NCBI GenBank assembly: GCA_015478775.1 | Contig: JADMKP010000007.1 | Coordinates: 620,001-684,000 of the forward strand | DNA: 64,000 nt | Source of the DNA: Fermentimonas sp. | Lineage (GTDB): Bacteria > Bacteroidota > Bacteroidia > Bacteroidales > Dysgonomonadaceae | Reading direction: 5' to 3' | In this document: positions 36,432 to 46,007 of the stretch, in pieces | How the letters are laid out: every line of letters begins with the position of its first letter | Position numbering within the stretch: position 1 is the first letter of the stretch | Translations under genes and position numbers: made by a program | Notes under the pieces: model-generated | Told to the model about the DNA's origin: nothing | Database searches by the model: none | The model's input: only the letters and a program-made list of their open reading frames with translations

Positions 36432-38075
36432 ATGAAAAGGATAAATATATTTATAGCACTGCTTGTTGCTTCACTTTTGTTCTCGGTTAATGCCAAATCG
36501 GAAGAGATTAAACCTACCAAAAATGTTATTGTAATGATTCCTGATGGAACATCAATTGGGGTTTATTCGGCTGCCAGATGGTTTAAGTTATATAATAATT
36601 TGGGCGACGGTCTAATGATTGACCCATATATAACTGGTACTGTAACAACTTTTTCATCGAATGCTCCGATAGGGGATTCTGCTCCTACTGGTTCTACCTA
36701 CGCCACAGGTGTTTTACAGCAAACAGGAAATGTGGCTATTTATCCTGAGGTTTCGAATAACGATATATTTGAAGTTGATGCCTCTCGTACTTATCAACCT
36801 GCTGCTACAATTTTAGAAGCATCGAAGATATTGAAGAATAAAGCTGTGGGACTGGTAGTTACTTCTGAATTTCCTCATGCTACTCCTGCCGACTTTTCGG
36901 CCCACTACTATGCTCGTGGTAATTATGATGTTATTGCACCACAAATGGCTTATCAGAATTTAGACGTTATGTTTGGTGGAGGCAATAGTATTATTACTGA
37001 TGATATTATTAAGCATTTTAGTAATAATGGTACTACTTTAATACAAGATGATAAAAGTTCATTCTTAAATTATAATGGTGAAGGCAAAGTATGGGCTTTA
37101 TTTGGCCAAAGGGCTTTACCTTATAATATCGACAGAAACCCCGATAAGTATCCTTCTATTGCAGAGATGACCGAAAAGGCAATTGATTTATTATCGAAAA
37201 AAGAGAATGGCTTCTTTTTGATGGTAGAAGGAAGTCAGATTGACTGGGCTGCTCATGCTAATGATGCCGCTACAATTATTAATGAATACCTGGCTTTTGA
37301 TGAAGCAGTTGGAAAAGCTATGGAGTTTGCAATAAAAGATGGAAATACGGCTGTATTGGTTTTGTCTGATCATGGAAACAGTGGGTTTACTATTGGTTCT
37401 GCAAGATGCCCCGGTTACGACAAGTTATCTATTGAGAAACTTTTTGAAACTGTTTCTGGTATTAAGTTAAGTGCAAATGGACTGGAATCTATATTGATTA
37501 AGGCAGAACCAGATAATATTAGGAGTGAATTTAAAAAATATACTGGTATTGATATTACCGACGAGGAGTTTGAAGTACTTAGATCTTCCAAAAATTATCG
37601 CGAAACCGACTACACTAAGGTGGGCACAAGTATAAATCTTGCTCATAATATTGTAAACATTCTCAATGCGCATATGTGTTTTGGTTTCACAACCGGTGGG
37701 CATACTGGTGAAGAGGTGATAATGTCGGCATACCATCCACAGGGCGATGTTCCAAAGGGTCATCTAACTAATCAACAGGTTAATAAATATCTGCAAAAGG
37801 TTACTGGCATTGAGATAGCATTACAAGAACTGTCGGACAGGATTTTTGTAAAGCATAATAGTTTATTTGAAGGTTTAAATCATTCAATTGATAAAACTGA
37901 TCCAAAGTTTCCAATTCTTAAGGTTAAAAAAGGAAAAAACACCTTGGAACTAAAAGCGTTTTCTTCGGTAGGAAAGTTCAATGGTAAAAACTTCGATATT
38001 GGTTCTGTTGTTGTTTATATCGATAAAAATGACACCTTCTATTTGCCAGAAAGCTTGAAACAAAAATTACAATAG
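36432..38075 (+). CDS. alkaline phosphatase
   Basis: A 547-residue secreted phosphomonoesterase with a signal peptide ending near VNAKS. Metal and nucleophile motifs: VIVMIPDGTSIG, DSAPTGSTYATG (the nucleophile S or T is here), GSQIDWAAHAND, and VLSDHG; H in TGGHTG completes the zinc site. It would release phosphate from organic esters in the periplasm or at the surface. It is flanked downstream by the degenerate 23-bp repeats and by a convergent lipoprotein. Confidence 0.92.
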   Translation: MKRINIFIALLVASLLFSVNAKSEEIKPTKNVIVMIPDGTSIGVYSAARWFKLYNNLGDGLMIDPYITGTVTTFSSNAPIGDSAPTGSTYATGVLQQTGNVAIYPEVSNNDIFEVDASRTYQPAATILEASKILKNKAVGLVVTSEFPHATPADFSAHYYARGNYDVIAPQMAYQNLDVMFGGGNSIITDDIIKHFSNNGTTLIQDDKSSFLNYNGEGKVWALFGQRALPYNIDRNPDKYPSIAEMTEKAIDLLSKKENGFFLMVEGSQIDWAAHANDAATIINEYLAFDEAVGKAMEFAIKDGNTAVLVLSDHGNSGFTIGSARCPGYDKLSIEKLFETVSGIKLSANGLESILIKAEPDNIRSEFKKYTGIDITDEEFEVLRSSKNYRETDYTKVGTSINLAHNIVNILNAHMCFGFTTGGHTGEEVIMSAYHPQGDVPKGHLTNQQVNKYLQKVTGIEIALQELSDRIFVKHNSLFEGLNHSIDKTDPKFPILKVKKGKNTLELKAFSSVGKFNGKNFDIGSVVVYIDKNDTFYLPESLKQKLQ

Positions 38076-38115
38076 TTGCATTGAACTACCTAATTACTCA
38101 TATTTATACAACTTT

Positions 38116-38230
38116 GTAATTCGCTTTGAGACATTTTTGTTTCTCATTTTGAAATAACTTTGTTACACACTTTTGAACGAGCTTGTTGCTCACTTTAGAA
38201 CAAGTCTATTATTCATTTTTGGTCGTAACA
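38116..38230. repeat. degenerate 23-bp tandem repeat, five units
   Basis: Units start at 38116, 38139, 38162, 38185 and 38208, each exactly 23 bases apart: e.g. GTTACACACTTTTGAACGAG, GTTGCTCACTTTAGAACAAG and GTTTCTCATTTTGAAATAAC. A loose consensus is GTTnCTCACTTTTGAAACAAC. The array begins about 40 bases after the phosphatase stop and runs into the last codons of the convergent lipoprotein gene. Confidence 0.55.
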
Positions 38231-38712
38231 ATATCTCCCTGAAACGAGATTCCTTGTCTATCGGTATCTATTATACTAAGGCGAGCAGTCTCGTTTTCCC
38301 ATATATCAAAATTAAAAGATACACTTCTGTCGAGATCATTAAATTTTATTTCAACATACCAGTTTCCTGACTTACTACCAGGCTCTACACTATAGTCGAA
38401 ATCTACACTTGTAAATCTGTAACCTCCTTCATTGGGGTTCATGGGGGCTTTGTAGGCTCTCCCAAAATAAGGTAGATATACATCAACAGTGTCTGATGAA
38501 ACATCAACTTCATAATATGGCGAGAGATGTCTGGATCTAAAACCGGTTGGATGTGCATAGGTTGCTTTGAAGATAAAATCTGATGCGTTTACTGCATTTG
38601 CAATTTCTGCCGCTTGTTGCTCTTTTTCTGCTGCACTACGAGGTGTACCGCAACTTTGAAAGAACAGCAGGAAAGTAAATAATGCTATTCCCAGATGGGC
38701 TAATTTTCTCAT
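38209..38712 (-). CDS. DUF4251-like lipoprotein
   Basis: A 167-residue lipoprotein (cysteine in FLLFFQSCGT). It contains a mixed polar domain that fits DUF4251, a Bacteroidota family: FKATYAHPTGFRSRHLSP, then YVDIYLPYFGRAYKAPMN-like VDVYLPYFGRAYKAPM, and SVEPGSKSGNWYVEIKF. Function is not known. The 3' end overlaps the 23-bp repeats and converges with the phosphatase. Confidence 0.8.
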   Translation of the reverse strand: MRKLAHLGIALFTFLLFFQSCGTPRSAAEKEQQAAEIANAVNASDFIFKATYAHPTGFRSRHLSPYYEVDVSSDTVDVYLPYFGRAYKAPMNPNEGGYRFTSVDFDYSVEPGSKSGNWYVEIKFNDLDRSVSFNFDIWENETARLSIIDTDRQGISFQGDIVTTKNE

Positions 38713-38853
38713 AATTTTCTTGATTAAATCTTTATTATAAACCTTAAACTAGAGCTAAGATGAAGATCAATAGATATATAATATAAACAGAGAAAAAGAT
38801 GATATTGTTTAGAAGATGAAAATAAAACGACAGATTATATTATCAGATCAAAA

Positions 38854-39873
38854 TCAGCTTATAATATCGAATAAAGCGCTATAATGAGATAAGTATATCA
38901 TAATCATGATTAGAAACATAAAATAAACCAAATAGATATGGTTCCTTGAATTGTTTCTGGTATAAAAATAGGCAGATAAGTAAGAGATTAATGTTATGGA
39001 AAGGACTAAAAAGAAAAGCGTTTTACCCCAATAAACCATTTGAAGTAGTAAAAGAAAAATAAGGAGAAATACAATAAACCGCATGAAATTTAGAGTTAGC
39101 ACTTTGTCTCTTCCATATGTATTTATAGAGAAAACCATATTTAGAACAAAAAACATTAATATAAATAAAGCCATTACCAACTCGAATATTGTGTAACTTG
39201 GAATTTCGGGTAATGAAATATTTAATAATGAATTAAATGGCAGTAAAAAACCTGTAATATCGTCTAGTATAAAATAAATGGAGAAAACAGAGATATAAAC
39301 CAATAAGACTCCAAAAAGTGACGAAAGTAATGATCGGATCTGCGGTCCACGCATAGTTCTTTCTCCTCTCCACATAAGTGGTATTAGTATTATTGCAAAA
39401 AATTGAAACAGAGATGCTGTTGCAATTAGAATAGAGGACCTGAATGAGTATAAATATGAATCTGGTTTTTGATAAGATTTGAGTAGTGGAAAGAAAGACA
39501 AGAGTATGAATATAATAGCAATATAATCACTCGTCATTATCAAAAAGTAGGGATGTAAACTTAAAAAAAAGAGTGGGTATATAAATGGTAAATTGGAGCG
39601 TGTTCTGAATAAGCTGAAACGGTTATTGATAGTATTATTAATCCATGCTATTATGAATACTGAAAAAGTGGATGCTGTAAATGATATCTCGGGTTTTGAG
39701 AAAAAAAATGATAAGTGTTGCCACAAGTAGTTGCTATTTTGAAAGGACAACTCCGGCAATCCTTTATTGGCAAATAGCATTATCCTCATCACTATTACAA
39801 AAACAGATACGATAAGTGAAGTAAAACGACCTTCCACTATGTTTGCACGAAAGGCTTTAACAACAGAATGCAT
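38854..39873 (-). CDS. multi-pass membrane protein (DUF6427-like)
   Basis: A 339-residue protein with about nine to ten hydrophobic helices spread from residue 20 to the end (e.g. LIVSVFVIVMRIMLF, YIAIIFILLSFFPLL, FIVFLLIFLLLLQMV). The pattern and its position directly after purD (20 bases) match a Bacteroidota family I know as DUF6427. No catalytic motif is visible. A membrane enzyme or glycan carrier is possible but unsupported. Confidence 0.7.
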   Translation of the reverse strand: MHSVVKAFRANIVEGRFTSLIVSVFVIVMRIMLFANKGLPELSFQNSNYLWQHLSFFFSKPEISFTASTFSVFIIAWINNTINNRFSLFRTRSNLPFIYPLFFLSLHPYFLIMTSDYIAIIFILLSFFPLLKSYQKPDSYLYSFRSSILIATASLFQFFAIILIPLMWRGERTMRGPQIRSLLSSLFGVLLVYISVFSIYFILDDITGFLLPFNSLLNISLPEIPSYTIFELVMALFILMFFVLNMVFSINTYGRDKVLTLNFMRFIVFLLIFLLLLQMVYWGKTLFFLVLSITLISYLSAYFYTRNNSRNHIYLVYFMFLIMIMIYLSHYSALFDIIS

Positions 39874-39893
39874 GTACTACTCTTTATTTTAAA

Positions 39894-41162
39894 TTAGAGA
39901 TCAAATCCTATATCTTTTCTATAATAGCTATTTTCGAAGTTTATTTTATTGATATTATTATACGAAATTTGTAACGCCTCATTCATACCTTTGCCAAAAG
40001 ATGTTACTGCCAATACGCGTCCTCCTGTTGTAACTACTTTGCCATCTGAAATTGTAGTACCTGCATGAAAGATATTACTATCCAGAACTGTATCTAGTCC
40101 TTCAATTATCTTCCCTTTCTGGTATTCTTCGGGATATCCTCCCGAAACCATCATTACAGTTACTGCATATCTATTATCGATTTCAAGAGATTTTTGATCG
40201 AGTGTTTCAGTGGTAACACCAATAAACAATTCGAGAAGATCGGACTTTATAAGAGGAATTACAACTTCACTCTCTGGATCACCCATTCTTACATTATATT
40301 CAATAACCTTAGGTTCACCTTCAACATTTATTAAACCTATAAATATAAAACCCTTATAGTCTATATCTTCTTTTCTTAAACCTTCAACTGTAGGCTCAAC
40401 AATACGTGATTTTACTTTCTCCATAAAAGCTTCATCTGCAAATGCAACTGGAGATACAGCTCCCATCCCACCAGTATTTAAACCGCTATCACCTTCGCCA
40501 ATTCGTTTATAATCTTTGGCAACTGGCAATATTTTATATGAAGAGCCATCACTTAAAACAAATACTGAGCACTCTATACCTTTAAGAAACTCCTCAATAA
40601 CTACACTTTTACTTGCTTTACCAAACTTACCGTTGAGCATCTCTCCCAACATTTGCTTTGCATAGTTGATGTTGTCAATAATAAGTACACCTTTGCCTGA
40701 AGCAAGCCCGTCTGCCTTTAAAACATAGGGAGGAGACATACTCTCTAGAAAATCATTACCTTCGGCAATATTATCAAGGGTTACAGTTTTAAATAGTGCT
40801 GTAGGAATATTGTGACGATACATGAAGTTTTTTGCAAAATCCTTGCTGCCTTCTAATTGGGCACCCTCTTTTGAGGGTCCTATTACAGCAATATGGCAAA
40901 TATCCTCGTCGTCATGAAAAAAGTCGTAGATCCCTTCAACAAGTGGAACCTCCGGTCCCACAACAATCATATCTATATCATTATTTAAGGAGAAATTCTT
41001 TAGAGAACTAAAATCTGTTACGTCGATCGGCACGTTTGTCCCCATTAAAGCTGTACCTGCGTTTCCGGGAGCTATAAATAAATTATTCAAATAACTGCTA
41101 CTGCGTATCTTCCACGCCATTGCATGTTCACGACCACCCGATCCGAGAATAAGGACATTCAT
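39894..41162 (-). CDS. purD: phosphoribosylamine-glycine ligase
   Basis: A 422-residue ATP-grasp enzyme for the second step of purine synthesis. It opens with [18 protein letters not shown], has [11 protein letters not shown], the ATP loop [22 protein letters not shown], and the metal-binding [13 protein letters not shown]. It heads a pair with the membrane protein gene downstream. Confidence 0.97.
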   Translation of the reverse strand: MNVLILGSGGREHAMAWKIRSSSYLNNLFIAPGNAGTALMGTNVPIDVTDFSSLKNFSLNNDIDMIVVGPEVPLVEGIYDFFHDDEDICHIAVIGPSKEGAQLEGSKDFAKNFMYRHNIPTALFKTVTLDNIAEGNDFLESMSPPYVLKADGLASGKGVLIIDNINYAKQMLGEMLNGKFGKASKSVVIEEFLKGIECSVFVLSDGSSYKILPVAKDYKRIGEGDSGLNTGGMGAVSPVAFADEAFMEKVKSRIVEPTVEGLRKEDIDYKGFIFIGLINVEGEPKVIEYNVRMGDPESEVVIPLIKSDLLELFIGVTTETLDQKSLEIDNRYAVTVMMVSGGYPEEYQKGKIIEGLDTVLDSNIFHAGTTISDGKVVTTGGRVLAVTSFGKGMNEALQISYNNINKINFENSYYRKDIGFDL

Positions 41163-41248
41163 ATGATTTACGATACTTTATAGTTGATTTTACAAAGCTA
41201 CAAAAAAATTCAATTAAAATATGTGTTACATTAAAATGGATATAATGC

Positions 41249-41256
41249 TATCTTTG
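41249..41256 (+). promoter_or_regulatory. -7 element upstream of the FabK-like gene
   Basis: TATCTTTG, a perfect match to TAnnTTTG, 79 bases before the ATG at 41336. No good -33 element is seen. Confidence 0.45.
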
Positions 41257-41335
41257 TACTTCAATAATTCTAATCTTAAAGGTAATTATTTCTGATTCAG
41301 AATTTCGGATATATTAAAACAATTTTTATTGTTAA

Positions 41336-42286
41336 ATGACACAAAATAGAATATGCTCCCTTTTTGGGATTAATTACCCTATTATACAAGCAGGTATGGT
41401 ATGGTGCAGTGGATGGAAATTAGCATCTGCAGTAAGCAATGCGGGTGGGTTAGGTCTACTTGGTGCTGGCTCGATGCACCCCGACACACTTCGCGAACAT
41501 ATAAAGAAATGTAAGTTGGCTACTAATAATCCATTTGGAGTGAATGTTCCTCTAATGTACCCTCAAATTGAAGAAATTATGGGAATAATCATGGAGGAAA
41601 AAGTACCTGTTGTTTTTACATCTGCGGGTAATCCTAAAACTTGGACAAGTAAGCTAAAGGATGCAGGTATAAAAGTGGTACATGTTGTTTCGAGTTCTAA
41701 ATTTGCACTTAAATCTGTTGAAGCTGGTGTAAATGCAATAGTAGCTGAAGGGTTTGAGGCTGGTGGACATAATGGTCGTGAAGAAACAACAACTCTTACT
41801 TTAATTCCACAAGTTAGAAAAGCAGTAGATATTCCTTTAATTGCTGCCGGTGGGATTTCATCAGGTGAATCAATGGCTGCTGCATTTGCATTGGGAGCCG
41901 AAGGAGTACAGGTAGGAACACGCTTTGCACTTACAGAAGAAAGTTCTGCCAGTGAGGAATTTAAACAAAAATGCATCACCTTGAATGAAGGAGATACAGT
42001 TGTCTCACTTAAAAAACTAACTCCTGTAAGACTAATTAAGAACGATTTTTATCAACAAGTTAAAGAGATGGAGGATAGCGGTTCTTCAGCAGAAGAGTTA
42101 CGCGAATTTTTGGGTCGTGGTCGTTCTAAAAAAGGAATATTTGAGGGTGATTTGAATGACGGAGAATTAGAAATTGGTCAAATAGTATCTGAAATAAAAC
42201 AAATTACGTCCGCCGCCCAAGTAGTTGAGGACATGATTACAAAATACAATATTACAATTAATAGATTATCAGGACTAAAGATATAA
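41336..42286 (+). CDS. FMN-dependent NAD(P)H oxidoreductase, FabK/nitronate monooxygenase family
   Basis: A 316-residue TIM-barrel flavoprotein. Conserved stretches: YPIIQAGMVWCS, AVSNAGGLGLLGAG, the FMN loops EGFEAGGHNG and PLIAAGGISSG, and GAEGVQVGTRF. This is the FabK/2-nitropropane dioxygenase/YrpB fold. In Bacteroidota such a protein may be an enoyl-ACP reductase (FabK) or a nitronate monooxygenase; the GHNG motif suits both. Alone on its promoter, so not tied to the fatty-acid operon. Confidence 0.85.
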   Translation: MTQNRICSLFGINYPIIQAGMVWCSGWKLASAVSNAGGLGLLGAGSMHPDTLREHIKKCKLATNNPFGVNVPLMYPQIEEIMGIIMEEKVPVVFTSAGNPKTWTSKLKDAGIKVVHVVSSSKFALKSVEAGVNAIVAEGFEAGGHNGREETTTLTLIPQVRKAVDIPLIAAGGISSGESMAAAFALGAEGVQVGTRFALTEESSASEEFKQKCITLNEGDTVVSLKKLTPVRLIKNDFYQQVKEMEDSGSSAEELREFLGRGRSKKGIFEGDLNDGELEIGQIVSEIKQITSAAQVVEDMITKYNITINRLSGLKI

Positions 42287-42312
42287 AACTATCTACTTTC
42301 TCAAAATCTTGC

Positions 42313-42320
42313 TATCTTTG
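42313..42320 (+). promoter_or_regulatory. -7 element four bases before the MBL-hydrolase ATG
   Basis: TATCTTTG ends at 42320 and the ATG is at 42325, leaving almost no leader; the transcript could be leaderless. It may instead be chance, as the gene may be cotranscribed with the upstream oxidoreductase (38 bases apart). Confidence 0.4.
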
Positions 42321-42324
42321 CAAC

Positions 42325-43149
42325 ATGCAGTATAAACTTTTTCAGTCCGATCGGTTTTCATTTTTCAGCCTTAGCAGTGGTAGTTGTGGCAATTGCTACT
42401 ATTTAGGAAACTCTCATTATGGTATTTTGATAGATGTTGGGCTTGGACCACGTGTTATAAAAAAGCGTCTTGCTGAGCATGGCGTTGAATTATCTTCTAT
42501 AATGGCAATTTTAATAACTCACGATCATTATGACCATATAAAATCTGTTGGACATCTGGGAGGGAAAATGCATATTCCTATATACACAACTCGCGAAGTA
42601 CATAGAGGTATAAGAAATAACCCAATGATTCATCATAACCTCGATGGTGCTTTAAAATACATAGAAAAGGGCAAGTCATTTAAGATAGAAGATTTTAATA
42701 TCATACCTTTTCATGTTCCTCATGACAGCAGCGATAATGTAGGTTACTACTTTGAATTTGGTGGTCAAAAATTGACACTGGCAACAGATGTAGGTAATAT
42801 TACTGAAGAGATTGCACACTATATGACAAAAGCTAATCATCTGATAATCGAAAGCAATTACGATGAAGAGTTGCTGAAAAATGGGAGTTATCCCTCTTAC
42901 CTTAAGCAAAGAATAACTTGTGGCACTGGCCATTTAAGCAATCGTCAGACAGCCGACTTTTTAGCAAATAACTTTTCCTCTCAATTTCGCAATATATGGT
43001 TATGTCATTTAAGTGGTGACAATAACAACCCTGATTTGGCATATAACACAATTAGTGAGACACTTACAAAATCAGGTGTAACCATTGGCCAAGACGTAGA
43101 ATTACATGTATTAGGAAGAAATATTTTATCTGCAAAAATAAACTTCTGA
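42325..43149 (+). CDS. MBL-fold metallo-hydrolase (YycJ/WalJ-like)
   Basis: A 274-residue metallo-beta-lactamase-fold protein. Metal motif ITHDHYDHIKSVG (HxHxDH layout), start FSLSSGSCGNCYYLG, later ATDVGNITEE and the C-terminal LCHLSGDNNNPDLA. These fit the YycJ/WalJ exonuclease-like subfamily linked to DNA repair or cell-wall regulation. It is followed after three bases by the glycosyltransferase cluster. Confidence 0.88.
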   Translation: MQYKLFQSDRFSFFSLSSGSCGNCYYLGNSHYGILIDVGLGPRVIKKRLAEHGVELSSIMAILITHDHYDHIKSVGHLGGKMHIPIYTTREVHRGIRNNPMIHHNLDGALKYIEKGKSFKIEDFNIIPFHVPHDSSDNVGYYFEFGGQKLTLATDVGNITEEIAHYMTKANHLIIESNYDEELLKNGSYPSYLKQRITCGTGHLSNRQTADFLANNFSSQFRNIWLCHLSGDNNNPDLAYNTISETLTKSGVTIGQDVELHVLGRNILSAKINF

Positions 43150-43152
43150 GTT

Positions 43153-44058
43153 ATGTCTCTTGCTCCAATACTGCTTTTTGCATATAATCGTCCTGCCCAC
43201 ACAAGCCAAACTATAGAGGCACTGCTAAACAATAAGCTAAGTAAAGAAAGCGAAATCTTCATTTTCTCAGATGGCTATAAAGATGAATCAGACAAAGCAA
43301 ATGTGCAAGAAGTCCGTAAACTTATTCACTCCATAGATGGTATTAATAGCTTCAAAAATATTAATATAATTGAGAATAAGCAAAATATAGGTCTTGCAAA
43401 AAATATTATTGCCGGTGTTACTCAAATTGTCAATGAATATGGCAAAGTGATAGTTCTGGAAGATGATTTATTAACTTCTCCATGGTTTCTCACCTTTATG
43501 AATGAAGCTTTAGATAAATTCGAATCTAATGAAAGGATTGGGCATATACATGGTTTCTGCTATCCTATCGATAATTTGCCTGATGCATTTTTAATTAAAT
43601 GGGTAGGTAGTTGGGGTTGGGCAACATGGAAAAGGTCGTGGCAACTATTTAATCCAGACGGAAATATGCTATTAAAAGAAATTAAAGAGCGCAACCTTTC
43701 AAGTAGATTCGACTTTAATGGTAATTACCCTTATACCAAAATGTTGCAACGACAGGTTAATGGAGCCAATGATTCATGGGCTATTAGATGGAATGCCACA
43801 CTTTTTTTAAATAATCTGTTATCTGTAAATGCTGGTAAATCACTTGTTCAAAATATTGGTTTTGATGGTACCGGTATTCATAGCGGTAAGGACAAAATTC
43901 ATTATATCTCCCTCTATAAAAATAAATTAAACATCGACCTACCCATTATTCAGGAAAATAAATCAGCTAGAAAGGCTTTCGGAAAATATTACAATAAAAC
44001 GAATTCTTTCTATGCAAAAGCTAAGAGAAGGATAAACAGATATTTAAGAAGTAGATAA
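43153..44058 (+). CDS. GT-A-fold glycosyltransferase
   Basis: A 301-residue protein. The start APILLFAYNRPAHTSQTIEALL and the metal-binding VLEDDLLTSPWFL (about residue 97) point to a GT2-like nucleotide-sugar transferase, as does WVGSWGWATWKRSW. The gene lies three bases after the MBL gene and four before the GT4 gene. Part of a small surface-glycan cluster. Confidence 0.82.
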   Translation: MSLAPILLFAYNRPAHTSQTIEALLNNKLSKESEIFIFSDGYKDESDKANVQEVRKLIHSIDGINSFKNINIIENKQNIGLAKNIIAGVTQIVNEYGKVIVLEDDLLTSPWFLTFMNEALDKFESNERIGHIHGFCYPIDNLPDAFLIKWVGSWGWATWKRSWQLFNPDGNMLLKEIKERNLSSRFDFNGNYPYTKMLQRQVNGANDSWAIRWNATLFLNNLLSVNAGKSLVQNIGFDGTGIHSGKDKIHYISLYKNKLNIDLPIIQENKSARKAFGKYYNKTNSFYAKAKRRINRYLRSR

Positions 44059-44062
44059 CTTT

Positions 44063-45298
44063 ATGAATGTTTTAATCATAAATACATCGGATATAAACGG
44101 AGGTGCTGCTATTGCTGCACACCGACTTCTTAATGCATTGAAATATAGTGGAGTTAACGCAAAAATGATGGTTAGAGAGAAACTATCAAATGATAATGAT
44201 GTTTTAGATATTGGAAATAATCTCATAAACATGTTCAATTTCTATCACGAGCGAGGAGAAATATTTCTTTACAATGGACTTTCCCGTGAAAACTTATTTG
44301 ACGTTTCTACAGCCAAAAAAGGTATATCTATAACAGACACCGAAGAGTTTAAGAAAGCTGATGTTATTCATATACATTGGATTAATCAAGGAATGCTTTC
44401 ACTGAATGAAATAAAAAAAATACTCTCTTCTAGAAAGAAAGTGGTATGGACAATGCATGATATGTGGCCCTTTACAGGAATTTGTCATTATGCAGGAGCT
44501 TGCGATTTTTATACAAATGGATGCGGCAACTGCCCGCTACTTAGGTACCCTTCAAAGAAAGATCTTTCCCGAATTATATATCGTAAAAAAACTGCTGTTT
44601 ACTCAAGAGGTGAAATAAACTTTGTAGCATGCAGTAGCTGGCTAAAAGAAATGGCATTAAAAAGTCCTCTTACTTTAGGACATCATGTCACTTCCATCCC
44701 AAACCCAATCGATACAGAAATATACAGACCTCTTAATAAGAATGAAATTAGAGAAAAAATAAATCTCCCAATTGATAAAAAAATCATTCTTTTTGCTGCA
44801 GTAAAGGCATCAGATAAACGAAAAGGGATGGACTACCTAATTGAAGCATCAAGACTATTAAAAGACTATTCTAAAGAGATTATATTTTTAATTGCTGGTA
44901 ATAGAAGTGATGAGATAGAACCAATGTTTGCAATGCCAGTTAAAAGCATGGGATATGTTTCGCCCAAAGATATGCCTTTACTTTATAATGCCGCAGATTT
45001 GTTTGTTTCGCCCTCTCTCCAGGATAATCTACCTAACACCATCATGGAGTCTATGTCGTGTGGTACCCCGTGTATAGGTTTTAACACCGGTGGTATTCCT
45101 CAAATGATAGATCATCAAATAAATGGTTATGTTTCGGAATATCGAAACTCTGAAGATCTAGCAAATGGGATATTATGGTCGCTGTTTGATACAAACACCA
45201 ATCTGGGAAAAAATGCCCGTAAAAAGGTAATAGAAAATTATAGCAACGAAATCATTGCAAAGCAATATTTAGAAATCTATAAGAATGCAAGAGGATAA
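44063..45298 (+). CDS. glycosyltransferase family 4
   Basis: A 411-residue GT-B enzyme. The N-terminal IINTSDINGGAAIAAHRLL and the donor-domain motifs VKASDKRKGMDYLIEA, LIAGNR and SLQDNLPNTIMESMSCGTPC (with the E of the EX7E pair) are typical of GT4. The stop overlaps the methyltransferase start by 14 bases, so translation is coupled. Works with the neighbouring transferases on a lipopolysaccharide or capsule unit, sugar unknown. Confidence 0.9.
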   Translation: MNVLIINTSDINGGAAIAAHRLLNALKYSGVNAKMMVREKLSNDNDVLDIGNNLINMFNFYHERGEIFLYNGLSRENLFDVSTAKKGISITDTEEFKKADVIHIHWINQGMLSLNEIKKILSSRKKVVWTMHDMWPFTGICHYAGACDFYTNGCGNCPLLRYPSKKDLSRIIYRKKTAVYSRGEINFVACSSWLKEMALKSPLTLGHHVTSIPNPIDTEIYRPLNKNEIREKINLPIDKKIILFAAVKASDKRKGMDYLIEASRLLKDYSKEIIFLIAGNRSDEIEPMFAMPVKSMGYVSPKDMPLLYNAADLFVSPSLQDNLPNTIMESMSCGTPCIGFNTGGIPQMIDHQINGYVSEYRNSEDLANGILWSLFDTNTNLGKNARKKVIENYSNEIIAKQYLEIYKNARG

Positions 45299-46007
45299 CA
45301 ATATAACAGATAAAGAGTACTGGGATAATTATTGGAGCAATTATCAGTACGATAGCATACCCAAAAAACTGGTATTTAAGAAATACATGCCATTGCTAAC
45401 TAAAGGGAATAATTTTATAGAAATAGGAGGTTTTCCAGGACTATTTGCAGCAGCATTTTATCAGCATGGGGTAAAAGATATAACAATTCTCGATTTTTAT
45501 ATAAATAACGATATCATAAGCAACTTTGAAGTAAAAAACAGCTTACCTAAAGGAGCAATTAAATATATAGAAAGTGATTTCTTTGAATTTAATTCAGAAA
45601 AGAAATATGATATAGCTTTTTCTTACGGCTTTGTAGAACACTTCGAAGATACAAGGGATGTGATATCACGACATATCGATTTACTTTCAAAGAATGGTAA
45701 ATTACTTATGCTTATACCAAATTTTTTGGGATTTAATGGAATGATTCAACAACGATTTGACAAACAGAATCTTGAAGCTCATAATCTAAAAGCCATGGAT
45801 ATAGATTATCTTAAAGAAATTATGCAATCGTTTAGTTTAAGTAAATTCACAGTAGAATATATTGGAAAACCCATGTTATGGCTTGAACCCAAACCAGAAA
45901 ACCAAAATCATAGGAAATGGGTAAAATTACTTAGCTATTTAATAAAACTCATTCCTATTAAAAATAAGTTATTATCCCCATTTATAGTAATTTATGCAGA
46001 GAAATGA
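45285..46007 (+). CDS. class I SAM-dependent methyltransferase
   Basis: A 240-residue Rossmann methyltransferase. Motif I is FIEIGGFPGLFAAAFYQ, motif II DITILDFYI, motif III with AFSYGFVEHFED, then GKLLMLIPNF. It overlaps the GT4 gene upstream and the GT2 gene downstream (four bases), all coupled. Probably methylates a sugar of the surface glycan; small-molecule targets elsewhere cannot be excluded. Confidence 0.85.
   Translation: MQEDNNITDKEYWDNYWSNYQYDSIPKKLVFKKYMPLLTKGNNFIEIGGFPGLFAAAFYQHGVKDITILDFYINNDIISNFEVKNSLPKGAIKYIESDFFEFNSEKKYDIAFSYGFVEHFEDTRDVISRHIDLLSKNGKLLMLIPNFLGFNGMIQQRFDKQNLEAHNLKAMDIDYLKEIMQSFSLSKFTVEYIGKPMLWLEPKPENQNHRKWVKLLSYLIKLIPIKNKLLSPFIVIYAEK

Noticed and set aside
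38116-38230. The 23-bp array as a second CRISPR
   Set aside because: Units are contiguous without spacers and too diverged.
41563-41979. 138-residue reverse ORF
   Set aside because: Antisense to the FabK-like gene, composition S/A/T-rich as expected for a shadow.
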